The notes: a model not told the origin generated them from the letters alone. A stretch of DNA of 64,000 bases from Strigamia acuminata (GCA_949358305.1 OX442314.1:2297087-2361086), one strand, 5' to 3'; shown: positions 32,101 through 41,271, counted from the stretch's first letter. Translations and numbers: made by a program.

Positions 32101-32768
32101 ACTTGTGCATAAACAACAAAAACAGCAAAAATGTTGTACTGTATACAAGTATAGCACCATTTATTAAAGTTTCTGAAGAATTTTTAAACTAAAAAAATAT
32201 TATTTATGTTTAAAGCTTTCAAATCATTGAAAAAAATGATCATAACATAAGCATAACACAAACAATTCATTGTCATTTTTAACAATAAATTTAATTTGCC
32301 ACATTTGATCTACCTTGCTACGCTCGTACACCCAAATAGTTCAAATGTATGCCTAATTTGTAATAACTGGAAAAAATCATGTGCCCTTGCACACCGTATA
32401 TTTCCATTGAATATTGTTGTATTACTAGACTTCCATCCATGGATAAGAGTAAATTCCCCCTTTGCCTATCTCAAAAGACGGCTAAAACAACTTACGAGAC
32501 ATATTTGAAAACTCTGATGACGACATACCCCAGGGAAGATTGTTCCTGCAAAGCATCTTGTCAAGAAACCATCTTCAATCCTTCAATCACCAGCAGCATA
32601 GAGGACTGGAAAGTCTTCTCAAAATCTATTTGGTATAGCTTTGAAAATAACATCAGAGAAATACTTGAAGAACAGCAAGAGATTACCATTATAAAGTTAT
32701 TTTGTCAGATTGGATCTATTATTGGTATTCTCACTGGTTTCTCCTTATTTTCTCTTCTTCAATTTTGA
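26121..32768 (+). CDS. Tandem double DEG/ENaC (pickpocket-like) channel, 776 aa
   Basis: Exons by splice signals and frame: 26121-26603, 26678-26750, 26807-26886, 27039-27143, 28870-28958, 29100-29883, 29948-30038, 30087-30166, 30235-30330, 30958-31067, 32429-32768. Unit 1: TM1 about 52-72, Cys-rich region (NPCNNNLHDCIRPC, CGCGNVC), TM2 about 361-392 with the GMS filter at 375-377. Unit 2 starts in the same uninterrupted exon: TM1 about 427-450, GMCTAFN at 561-567, Cys-rich CRPNDEVLRCEEDC and CSCKASC, TM2 about 750-776 with GFS at 767-769. DEG/ENaC proteins are trimeric plasma-membrane cation channels with one unit (two TMs, about 400-600 aa) per chain. Unit 1 lacks the GxCxxFN motif. The five internal intron positions and phases of unit 1 recur in unit 2, pointing to gene duplication and fusion. 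All joins are inferred from sequence. Confidence 0.85.
27259..28057. mobile_element. C/G-tract MITE with 9-bp target duplication
   Basis: Flanked by AATTATTTC at 27250-27258 and 28058-28066. The left arm has C6 blocks spaced about 20-30 bp apart in A/T-rich sequence, the right arm the corresponding G6 blocks, so the arms are an imperfect inverted repeat (ends GGGGGTAAATTAAACGCCCC against GGATATGATTTAATGGCCCC). The 9-bp duplication fits Mutator-like elements. Sits in intron 4 of the channel gene. The centre (27400-27860) has a TATATAAG and short ORFs on both strands, no transposase. Confidence 0.75.
28079..28836. mobile_element. DNA transposon with long arms and a GC-rich core
   Basis: Ends AGGGCTGTCAGTAATTTACG and, inverted, TACGTAATTTAGAGAAGGCC; flanking TAAT on both sides. 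Inner inverted arms (28203-28290 and 28690-28786) carry GGTCCACTAAA, CTTGGATTTCCACT and CTCCCACTTACTGAAATTTC. The core 28391-28665 is CpG-rich, unlike everything around it, starts after a perfect polypyrimidine-CTGCAG acceptor, and is open in two plus frames. Also in intron 4 of the channel gene. Confidence 0.7.
30361..30673. mobile_element. MITE in intron 9 of the channel gene
   Basis: Inverted ends CTCACTATAAGGTTGCCC and, opposite, GGCCAACCTTATAGTGAG, extending inward to CTCCCATTGGCCG. TATA borders both ends (30357-30360 and 30674-30677), consistent with TA or TATA duplication. No coding sequence. Confidence 0.8.
31144..31930. mobile_element. GGGGGTTTCATT-TIR MITE, copy 1
   Basis: TA-flanked element with inverted ends GGGGGTTTCATTAAATGAGT and the continuing TGATTATTTGATTACTTTGATTA word. 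It lies in intron 10 of the channel gene. A relative with the same 13-bp tip but GCAATTTT words inside is at 37656-39240. Directly beyond its right end 31938 starts CAGGGTGTATCAGAATTCAT, a lone mariner-type terminus. Confidence 0.88.
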
Positions 32769-32795
32769 TTGTCCTTAATTCCACGGGTTTAAAAT

Positions 32796-32801
32796 AATAA
32801 A
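32796..32801 (+). terminator. Polyadenylation signal of the channel gene
   Basis: AATAAA 28 nt after the stop codon at 32766-32768, followed by AGCACTGC. Position is suitable for a short 3' UTR. Confidence 0.55.
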
Positions 32802-32809
32802 GCACTGCT

Positions 32810-33974
32810 TAGCTTATAACTGGATGCATTGAATTTGTACTCTAAATGCACTAATGGAATGAAACATGTCCTTTACAACGCAGGTCTAAATCGAACTAAA
32901 TTGAACAAAACGACTAAAGTAAATGTTTAAATTGATCAAAAACACTAAAAAATTGTTGTGTAAATTAGATTCTGACAACAAAACGCCCGCGTTCTATTTA
33001 AAGCATTTAGAGTTAGTGCTTAAGCTACTTGTGCAGTGTTTTGCAGTGAAGTTTTGCCCCCTTTATTGCAATATTGCAGACCCTCTTTTATTATCCTCCA
33101 TCTTACTGGGCGTGACCCCCTGAAAATTACGGAAACCGATCAGGGTGCTCACATTGTTTCTCCCTATGCACTTTCACCAAACAAAGCATTGCAGTTTAAG
33201 ACGTTGATAGTGTCAGCATCTTTCAGCTGCTGCTACACACCTCAACGTCCACAGAATACAACAAATTCTTTTCTTTCTTGCAAAACAGTCACTTTTTAAT
33301 AATTACACTTTTCACACAAGGCAGAGCTGCTAAATAGCTGTGAAGCAGCAAAGCGAGCGTTTAAAAAGTGGCATAATCTGGAACAATAATTTAAGTCACC
33401 TACTGTATTTTCTCAAAGAGTCTCTTCAAATAAATTTGTAATTATCCGTAGCAGGATGAGTGATTGTCTAGACAATTAGGTCAACATGAATCTTCTTTCA
33501 TGATAAGATGAGAGCTGACTTAATCGCAACAATCAATCGAGTGCAGGCTGTGTTTTATGCGAGAATTTACCAATTCAAAGTCAATCATACCATCATATCA
33601 TATGGAATTAAATTTGAATGCAACATTTTTGAAACACTCATAACAGATGGCAGCACCAGCAACATAAAACCAATCAGTTTCATATGGGGATTGTTACATG
33701 CTTTGGGATTGGTCATTGGAGAGCTAAACGGTGACTGCATTGCAATCTCGACATTGGTTGTTAGTTTATGACATAGATAGTGGTAAATTCTCAGATGTAT
33801 TGTTCAACGTAGAAATATTTTTATATCTTGTAAGCACAATTAAAATCTCACACCACTTGTAACTTCATTCCCAACTTATTACGTATTTCATATTAATTTA
33901 TTAAGATAACAGTTAGTTACCGTGTACAATTTAAATTTCGAATAATTAATGCAACGTTGTGGACAGAAGGCGCA
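32810..33974. other. No supported gene
   Basis: Short ORFs (32923-33123, 33036-33299, 33508-33771) have no recognisable domain or paralogue in the window. Confidence 0.45.
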
Positions 33975-33982
33975 CGCATAGT

Positions 33983-34089
33983 CAGGGGCGGATCTAGCTT
34001 TTCGGGGGCCCGGGGCTTGAGGTTTTTTCGGGGCCCCTTTCTCAAAATTTTTAATAGCGACCTTTCTTCTTTTTTCTTTTTTTTAGCAA

Positions 34090-34150
<61 letters not shown>

Positions 34151-34235
34151 TACGTGGCCCAGAGTCTCGGGGCCCCCCTAGAATTTGGGGGCCCGGGGCT
34201 CCAGCCCCAATAGCCCGGTGCTAGATCCGCCTCTG
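33983..34235. mobile_element. hAT-type MITE
   Basis: 253 bp with perfect 16-bp inverted ends CAGGGGCGGATCTAGC / GCTAGATCCGCCTCTG (one mismatch-free core GGCGGATCTAGC) and an 8-bp duplication CGCATAGT (33975-33982 and 34236-34243). Eight-bp duplications and CAGGG tips are hallmarks of hAT elements. The centre is a T-run of about 60 bases (34089-34148) surrounded by GGGGCCCC words. Confidence 0.95.
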
Positions 34236-34329
34236 CGCATAGTGGAATTTAAGCTTGTTTTTAGTATATTTTTAAACCAGTCTAAACGTATAATTTTGCA
34301 CGTTAAATGTGCAGTGCAGTTAAATATTC

Positions 34330-34690
34330 TATTCTGTCACAGTTTGAAATATTCTGTCACATTTTTAAATATTCTGTCACTTTTAAATATTCTGTCACAT
34401 TTTTAAATATTCTGTCATATTTTTAAATATTCTGTCACATTTTTAAATATTCTATCACATTTTTAAATATTCTGTCACATTTTTAAATATTCTGTCACAT
34501 TTTTAAATATCCTGTCACATTTTTAAATATTCTGTCACATTTTAAAATATTCTCTCGCATTTTGAAATATTCTGTCACATTTTAAAATATTCTCTCGCAT
34601 TTTGAAATAATCTTTCAGATTTAGAAATATTCTGTCACATTTTGAAATTTTCTGTCACATTTGGAAATATTCTGTCACATTTTGAAATAG
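34330..34690. repeat. 20-bp tandem repeat, about 17 copies
   Basis: Unit ATTCTGTCACATTTTTAAAT, shifting to a TTTGAAAT variant on the right. The array ends exactly where the truncated MITE (TTTCATTAATTAA) begins. The same repeat occurs at 39421-39545. Confidence 0.95.
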
Positions 34691-35090
34691 AGTTTCATTA
34701 ATTAAGGCAATTTTGTAATTATGAAATTTATCAATTTTGAACTTTTGAATTTGTCACGTAGTATCAGTTCCACCAATCATGTGCATAATTGCAAAAACAG
34801 AAAAGACAAAAAATACACAATCTCAAAATCAAAGGTAGTTTTGCGGTTTTGGCAAAATGGCAGCAGCCAAGCTCAATCCAAGTGGCCATCACAAATTGTG
34901 ATTAACAATTAGTTGGCAAAACAAGCTCATGATTTTGCAATTTTGTTATTATTTAAATACTGCACAACTTCCTATCCACAATATTGGGTTTTAGTTGTAC
35001 CCAACCAATTTTAAAATCTGATGTAAAATAACTAGTTTTATTTGAGTGATGGAACAAAACTTTTTTTTATAAGGTGCATTTTAATAAACA
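34691..35090. mobile_element. Truncated GGGGGTTTCATT MITE, copy 3
   Basis: Starts TTTCATTAATTAAGGCAATT and aligns along its length with 37664-38008 and 38765-38815, including GGCAGCAGCCAAGCTCAATC. It lacks the GGGGG tip and the right end. It does not contain the foldback inserted in copy 2: TAGTTTTATTTGAGTGATGG here is the empty site. Confidence 0.85.
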
Positions 35091-35215
35091 TGTTTCAATC
35101 TGCATCAAACTGCGTCAATCTGTAATCCGATTTGCCTTTTTAACTCAACAATCAGGCATCTCAACAGTGAAATCAAGCAAAATAAGAGAATATTTGTTCT
35201 AAATAAAGAATAGTT
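35090..35215 (+). pseudogene. ICNPICLFNSTIR exon, copy
   Basis: The frame with ASICNPICLFNSTIR and EIKQNKR matches 42713-42830 (ICNPICLFNSTIRQ, VIKQNKR). It ends at a stop near 35217. Confidence 0.35.
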
Positions 35216-35264
35216 TATTGTGTATAAACGCCTGTTTTATTTAATCGCTCAACATAAATTAGCC

Positions 35265-35345
35265 TAACTAATTTGCATATTTTTCTGCGGAGCAGTTCCG
35301 GTACTAATCTGCGTATATAAACCCGTGTTTTGTCCAAAGCAGACA
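35265..35345 (+). promoter_or_regulatory. Promoter with octamer and TATA box
   Basis: Octamer-like ATTTGCAT at 35271-35278 and TATATAA at 35314-35320, 43 bp apart; a start site near 35340-35350 would be expected. The nearest downstream ORF is at 35663. No transcript evidence can be seen. Confidence 0.5.
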
Positions 35346-35662
35346 CTTAAAGTTCAGACTTTTTAGCAATAGCATCACACCTCATTTCAGGCCGTTTTAC
35401 CGGATTGATAGAGGACCGATGCCCGCTCATTTCAACTGTATATCCAAGAGAATAACTGAATAACGTAGAAAATCTACGTTCCGATTATAATTCGTATCAA
35501 AGCGAATTATCACGTGTTTAAACACGAAATATTAACCCTAGACAAACAACAGCCACGTGCAAGGCTAAACAATCAATCGTGATTGCTTAGCAACGACTCG
35601 TATCCGCGGTAATGTATTTTCTCATAAACAACAACCACTAAGTCGGATCACGACACGACATC

Positions 35663-35972
35663 ATGAAAAAAAAAAGAAATCTGGATTCAGAAATCCAAAA
35701 TGAGACAAAGCAGAAATTTAAAAAAATTCTTATTGCCTATTGGAAAAAATCACCAAAACCAAAACCAAGTCCTAGTGGAAGCCACACCACGCAGCGAACC
35801 ACCAAATCTGGCGAACGTCACCACCACGAAACAGCTGAGAGTGTATCGGGACAGACTGGAGCAAAGACAGACCAACTCCAGGTACAAGCCACGCGAATAT
35901 TCAGTGGCCGTTAGCCTTATTATCATCCATATACAAAAGTGGGACAAGATTATCGGGTTGAAGCTATTTGAT
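35663..35972 (+). CDS. Small basic protein, YWK / YYHPYTK family, copy 2
   Basis: ATG 35663 opens a frame with KFKKILIAYWKKSPKPKP (the YWK core also at 6030 and 41985) and a Ser/Thr/His-rich middle. The frame reaches CTCCAG/GTACAA at 35882 and, in the same phase, resumes with PYYHPYTKVGQDYRVEAI and a stop at 35970-35972. Skipping 35883-35915 (33 bp, GT...AG) removes the only in-frame TAG, but that is an unusually short intron. The stop overlaps ATG 35972 of a 19-codon ORF. Function unknown. Confidence 0.45.
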
Positions 35973-36196
35973 GAATGGTATATACGTTCCCGGATACATT
36001 CCTTTTGGATCAATCACCCAAAATTATTAATTTACCAACGAAAAAAAGCGATAAAGTTTATAACGTCAGAGGGTCAAAATTGAAAAAATTGCACGACCAA
36101 GTAAATTAAAGCAAATTAAAGTAATACTTATGTTCCTTATTAGATTGAGGATCACCTCTAGTTTTTTTTTCTTCATTTTCTTCTTGTTTAGCACAA

Positions 36197-36421
36197 AGAT
36201 GCCTTTAGTGAACAGTATAAATGTAGACGAGGAAGTACTACTGTATCATACTGATATATTTCATCTCGCAAGCAGAATTGGAAGTTTAATCTCCAAGTTT
36301 TAAATGTTCCACAAAGAATTAGAGATCACTTTAGGTACCTGCGAAACAAGAGGAAAATTGGATTTGGTGTAATTTTAATGATTGGTACGGTTGCAATTAT
36401 TTATGTAATATTTCTGATTTA
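36197..36421 (+). CDS. RDHFRYLRNKR membrane ORF, copy 2
   Basis: Two overlapping frames: 36199-36303 (MPLVNSINVDEEVLLYHTD...) and 36304-36421 with NVPQRIRDHFRYLRNKRKIG followed by a hydrophobic segment FGVILMIGTVAIIYVIFLI at the C-terminus, a likely membrane anchor. The RDHFRYLRNKR box is identical at 40050-40082. The splicing that would join the frames is not clear. Confidence 0.4.
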
Positions 36422-36879
36422 ATATATTGTTTAAAATTTAGGTTTTTTCTTGTTGATAAGATTTCAAGACATTTTCAATTTACTGTAATTAACTAATGGG
36501 AAATTTGAATCGTTTAATAAACGGAACTTACGACATCACACGACATCTGTGTTGAATGTTTAAACAACATCATTTCAAAGAATTAAAAAAAAAATTCAGA
36601 AACCCACAATTTGCTACATACAACAATTGACTTTTATAGACACAAGAAAGCACAAGGAGACTAAAAGTGCTAGAAACTCCTTAATATGTAAGCACAAAAA
36701 TGAACAAATCTATACGTGGCTCATTCGTGTTTGAAAAATTCATCAAAAACCAAACAAAACCAAACAATTTAAATTAATTTTGCATTATACTTTGGCTTGT
36801 TCAATTATGCGTGTATATAATCTTTTTTTTTCCAGCTGCATGTGTCACTGGCCAACGGGATTTAATTGTTAATTAATTA

Positions 36880-37200
36880 CGGTTACAATTAAATAATATT
36901 TTTAAAATATTGCAAACTGCAAAAGGAAGGGAAGAGAGTTACCATAATAAATTTGCAAATTTTCCAATTATGTCAAACAGCAAAAGTCATGACAATTGTT
37001 AAATGCTACACTCTTGCATATGGAGTGCAGTCCTACAAATACCAACCAGAGCTCACTCTTAGCACGACCCAGGGGTTTTAGAAATACCAAAATACGCAAT
37101 TTTGAGTTGTGCCAATCAAAATGGAAATAGATCGTTATCGATTTACAAATGTCTTCTGCGTTACACCGCTGTGACTCATTTAAAGACAAATGCAATTTAG
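36880..37200. repeat. Dispersed repeat, copy 2 (partner 4162-4490)
   Basis: See the partner entry. The order of the following family exon (37447) is also conserved with block A (4716), so this is part of a larger duplicated block with intervening changes. Confidence 0.8.
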
Positions 37201-37446
37201 TTTTGCAGAAAAACCTTCAAACCCACAATCTAGAATTAAAACAATTTTTTTTAACAATAAAGAATAAAGAATATAATTTTAGTATACAAGTTGAGTGCAG
37301 ATCATTTGATTAAGAGCAAGGAGAGGTTCAGTCTCTGGCATTATGACCAGAGATACTTAATGAAAGAGTCTTTCCGTCCTCCTGCTGACAGGTAAGGTTA
37401 TATAGTTACCTTGCCGAGCCGTTAGGAGGCGATTTTTCAAAAAATA

Positions 37447-37560
37447 GCGACCGTCGACCACATTCTCACCAAATTAGAGAGAAAAAGAATAAAAGACTAT
37501 TACCTGGCTGTCGCCACAAATTCAAAGAGAGTTAGTTTTTGCAGTCACGAAAAAACAAGT
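37447..37560 (+). pseudogene. LTKLERKRIK exon, copy 4
   Basis: DHILTKLERKRIKDYYLAVA matches the 4716 exon at nucleotide and protein level, but the ATG has become ATAGCG, so this copy has lost its start codon. Confidence 0.5.
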
Positions 37561-37655
37561 GAAAAGTTCCCGCAGTATAAAAATGTAACCAAATATATAT
37601 GTATATGTCATTCATTACTTTTTTTTATTTTTTAAACGCAGTTATCCTAATAATA

Positions 37656-39240
37656 GGGGGTTTCATTAATTAAGCAATTTTGCAATTTTGCAACTTTAGC
37701 AATTTTGCACTTTTGGATTTGTCACATGATATCAATTCCACCAATCGTGTGCATAATTGCAAAAACACAAAACAGAAAAAATACACAATCACAAAATCAA
37801 AGGTAGTTTTGCTATTTTGGCAAAATGGCAGCAGCCAAGCTCAATCCAAGTGGCCATCACAAATTGTGATTAACAATTAGTTGCAAAAACAATCTCATGA
37901 TTTTGCAATTTTGCAATTATTTAAATAGTCACATGACTTCCTATCCATCATATTGGGTTTTAGTTATATCCAACCAATTTTAAAATGTGATGCAAAATAA
38001 CTAGTTTTACAGGGTGAGTCAAAAGTCTGGAAACACCTTTTTTTCTTGCAAATGACCAAAGATATGTCAATTCTATTGTTGTGGCCATATAGGAAGTCGA
38101 TGGTAGGCTATTCAGTGGAAACCTTAAATTTGACCCAGAAGGTCATCTTCAAGGTCATTCACTTTCTAACTTTTAAACCGTTTAAGATACAGCAAAATTT
38201 CCAATTACAAAGTTGTAGAACACGATCGAATTAGTACTATACAATTTATCTTAGACATCTTAATTTAAATGTTTTCATTTTAAAATGAAAACAAATCAGC
38301 TGAAGTAAAGCCAGCCATTGTGACAAAACTTAAATTTCTACTGCAAAAGTACTAAATTTCTTCAATAAATGTATTGAAATTTGCATTATTATGTAAGTAA
38401 ACAAGTAAAACCACTGTCTTTTTTTAATGTCTAAATTATTTTATTTTTATAGGAATAAAAATTTTCAATTTGCTGATTTGTTTTTATTTTTTAAAAAAAA
38501 ACAATTTTACTTAAAGTGACTAAGATAAGTTGCATAATACTAATTTGATGGTGCTCTACAACTTTGTAATTGGAAATTTTGCTGTATCTTAAACGGTTTA
38601 AAAGTTAGAAAGTGAATGACCTTGAAGATGACCTTCCGGGTCAAATTTAAGATCACCACTGGATAGCCCACCATCAACTTCCTATATGCCTACATCAATA
38701 GAATTGATATATTTTCGGTTATTTTCAAGAAAAAAAGGTGTTTCCAGACTTTGGACTCACCCTGTGTGATGGAACAAAATTTTTTTTAAAAAGGTACATT
38801 TTAATAAATATAAGTTTCACAGATTGCACCAGAGCCATTAATTGAGTTTCCTAGCTGTTATACAGTCATGGATGCATCAGCATATTAATGATATACAAGG
38901 ATACAAGTTGGCCACTTAGATAGAGCTTGGATGCCTCCATTTTGTTTTGAGTTTCACAAGCCTCAAAATCACTTCTTATCAAAATCACAAAAACTACCTT
39001 TTAGATGTTTTTGGGATTTTGTGTTTTTACTCTCTTGTACTTTATTGAATGTGAATGTGATTGGTAGAACAGATATCACATGGCAATACTCAAAAATCAC
39101 AAAGTTGTCCAGATCACACAATTGCAAAATTGACTGGGTTAATCCAATGTAATCCCATTTTTGGAGGCATCAAAAAATAATGATTTTGTGATTAATGCAA
39201 AATCACAAAATTGCAAAATCATTCATATAATGAAACCCCC
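37656..39240. mobile_element. GGGGGTTTCATT-TIR MITE, copy 2, with nested foldback
   Basis: TA-flanked (37654-37655, 39241-39242) with inverted ends GGGGGTTTCATTAATTAAGC against GATTCATATAATGAAACCCCC-type sequence. About 830 bp without the nested element 38010-38764. Rich in GCAATTTT and AAAATTGC words. Confidence 0.88.
38010..38764. mobile_element. Foldback MITE nested in copy 2
   Basis: Ends CAGGGTGAGTCAAAAGTCTG (with GAAACACCTTTTTT) and its inverse ending CACTCACCCTG-like at 38755-38764. Arms of about 280 bp. TA on the left; the right flank reads TGTGATGG, so the duplication has been altered. It shares the subterminal GGTCATCTTCAAGGTCATTC with the element at 23530-24296. Confidence 0.88.
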
Positions 39241-39420
39241 TAATGAATCGTGTCGAAACTTTTTTTGCTGTCCTTCATCACCAGTGTAGTTCAAATAAAA
39301 TTTTAAAGGATTACTTAAAACCAAAGTTGAGAAAATTTGTAAACGTTAATAGTCAATCAAGAGACCAACTCCAGAACCTTATGACATTACTTTGGCAGGG
39401 ACAATTTGTCACGGCCACAT

Positions 39421-39560
39421 AGTTTGAAATATTCTGTCACATTTTGAAATATTCTCTCACAATTTGAAGTCTTCTGTCAGTTTGAAATTTTCTTTCACAT
39501 TTTGAAATATTCTTTCATATTTGGAAATATTCTGTCGCATTTTGAAATAGAGTTTCCTTA
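39421..39560. repeat. 20-bp tandem repeat, second array
   Basis: Six degenerate copies of TTTGAAATATTCTGTCACAT, matching the right-hand variant of 34560-34690, again followed by GAAATAGAGTTTC-TTAATTAA. Confidence 0.85.
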
Positions 39561-39671
39561 ATTAACCACATTGCACCCCCCTAGCTGTCCTTAGCCGCCA
39601 TCTTAGCCGCTTCCACACGACTCGAACTTCCGAGTCGTGTATTAAGTTACCTTGGTGTAAACCAATTTACT

Positions 39672-40177
39672 ATGAACAATAAAAACGACGACCAACGAGC
39701 AAGAAGATTACAACAAAAAATTAACCAGCAAGCGATTTTGGAAGCAAGTTCTTCGTCTGAAGCAGAATCTGAACCAAACCGAACATTAAATGCACAATTT
39801 AATAATCCTGAAGTCACTGTTAACATCTATGAAGGAGGCCAAACTTCCTTTTATTGGTTATTGGCAGCATTTGCTATCATTTTGAGTATTTTTGAGTATT
39901 TTTATTTTCGAATATTCAAAACAAATGATTATTATTTTTTATTTTTTTATTTTTTTCCAAGTTTCCAACATTATCTGTAAGACAGCTAAAAGAACAAAAA
40001 GATAAGATTTGGATACAGGACCTACCAGCAACAAACATCACTCGCCAGATGAGAGATCATTTTCGATACCTCAGAAATAAACGAGCAAAATTAAATTGTA
40101 TCTATTGGTGTGCCAGAACAACACGTACAATTGATAAAAAGTTAGACGACATTAGCCTGCACCAGCAGCCAAAATAA
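39672..40177 (+). CDS. Two-exon gene with membrane segment and HFRYLRNKR box
   Basis: ATG 39672 opens a frame with a charged N-terminus (RARRLQQKINQQ), acidic SSSSEAESEPN and a hydrophobic segment SFYWLLAAFAIILSIFEYF, a likely membrane anchor. A T-rich tract and CCAAG acceptor lead to 39962, where the frame FPTLSVRQLKEQKDKIW, QDLPATNITRQMRDHFRYL, RNKRAK runs to a stop at 40175-40177. Both AGT donors near 39888-39898 give the wrong phase for this second part, so the join is unsettled. The GCCGCCATCTTAG word at 39594-39606 lies upstream. Paralogous boxes at 7075 and 36304. Function unknown. Confidence 0.4.
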
Positions 40178-40373
40178 ATCAACAAGTTGTATGCATAATT
40201 AAATTCTGTTCAGAAAAACATCAAAAATGTTAATTTTTGTTCTAAGAAACATAACAAACGTTGGCCTTATGGATAAGGTTCATTTTGCACCTTCCTACAT
40301 CATATGTATACAATTAAGTGATTGTCAAGACTCCTCCCAGACAACCGCTCAAATAAATCAGTTGCAACCCAAA

Positions 40374-40983
40374 ATCAGTAGAGTAGACCTAAACCTTCTC
40401 AAAGAAGATACAATGTCCAGTTGTTAGGAAATCAGAATCAAAATCAAAAGCCTATATTGGGCTTAATAAGAGATATACAGGTAGGTATAGGTAGAGAATA
40501 GAGATAGAAGAAAATAGCACATTGACTACTTTTCTACAGTAAATTGCACAAGGAAAGAATGAGCGGCGAGGATAAGACAGTCAATCCAAGTTGCCGCTCC
40601 AGAAAAGCCACTGTCGGCAAACATAACAAGAAGAACGACAAAATCGACAGTCGCTCGCCATGAGTGCGTGCAGCTTAGCTGTGACCAGTATAAAAAAATA
40701 AATTAAATGTAATTAATTTAATTTGTTTTGCAGGGCTAAAAATTCAGGCCAAGTCAGGCAAGGGGGTCTGCCATCGAGCTCAACATTGCTGCCACGAGCA
40801 GGACGAGCAGCAACTAAGAGAGGAAGATGAAATTTGGCAAACTGCGACAACATCAGTAGAGTAGACCTAAACATTCTCAAAGAAGATACAATGTCCAGTT
40901 GTTAGGAAATCAAAAGCCTATATTGGGCTTAGTAAGAGATAGATAGGTAGGTATAGGTAGAGAATAGAGATAGAAGAAAATAT
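40374..40983. repeat. Two direct copies of a 140-bp unit
   Basis: 40374-40517 and 40852-40983 share CAGTAGAGTAGACCTAAAC, GATACAATGTCCAGTTGTTA and GGTAGGTATAGGTAGAGAAT. The sequence following the first copy (ACTACTTTTCTACAGTAAAT) reappears at 41345, so the repeat is longer but broken. A 36-aa basic ORF at 40559-40669 lies between. Confidence 0.75.
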
Positions 40984-41052
40984 CCTTTGTTTATATTTGA
41001 ATAACTTTTTATTTTAACTTTAATTTTATTTTTTAATTAATTTTTTGTTTAG

Positions 41053-41271
41053 ACCGAATTGTCGAATAAACGACACCGTCCCATCGAGATTGGAGTGCAG
41101 GGATTGGCCGATGCGTTTCTTTTGATGCGTTTTCCGTTCGACAGTGAAGAAACTCAAGAAAATTTTTTGAGACCATGTACTACGGTGCTTTCGAAGCTAG
41201 CTGCGAGTTGGCGGAGAAAGATGGGCCGTACGAAACGTACGAGGGATCGCCAGTCAGTCAAGGGCTAAAAT
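41053..41271 (+). pseudogene. Ribonucleotide reductase large subunit (RRM1) exon fragment
   Basis: After a TTTTTTGTTTAG acceptor the frame reads [20 protein letters not shown] and [10 protein letters not shown], then after a frameshift near 41160 [20 protein letters not shown] and [13 protein letters not shown]. This is the highly conserved C-terminal half of class I RNR alpha (the family has [13 protein letters not shown] and [14 protein letters not shown]). A Gly to Glu change in PIEIGVQ, the frameshift and the lack of any other RNR exon nearby make it a stray exon copy. Confidence 0.85.

Larger units (their letters stand above)
37636..39420 (+). pseudogene. WQGQ exon, copy 2, split by a MITE
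   Basis: The exon begins with AACGCAGTTATCCTAATAA (37636-37655), is interrupted by the MITE 37656-39240, and resumes at 39241 with ETFFAVLHHQC, ILKDYLKPKLRKFVNVN and LMTLLWQGQFVTAT before a stop at 39419. It is the direct paralogue of 5116-5345. The remaining frame is open, so the MITE is the main lesion. Confidence 0.6.

Noticed and set aside
32296-32508. Plus ORF 32296-32508 as an alternative last exon of the channel gene
   Set aside because: An acceptor at 32338 would fit the phase, but the frame ends before TM2. The acceptor at 32428 joins FNC to LPSMDK, keeps the Cys pattern and reaches the second GxS filter.
33957-34181. ORF with a poly-phenylalanine tract
   Set aside because: It is simply the T-run of the hAT MITE.
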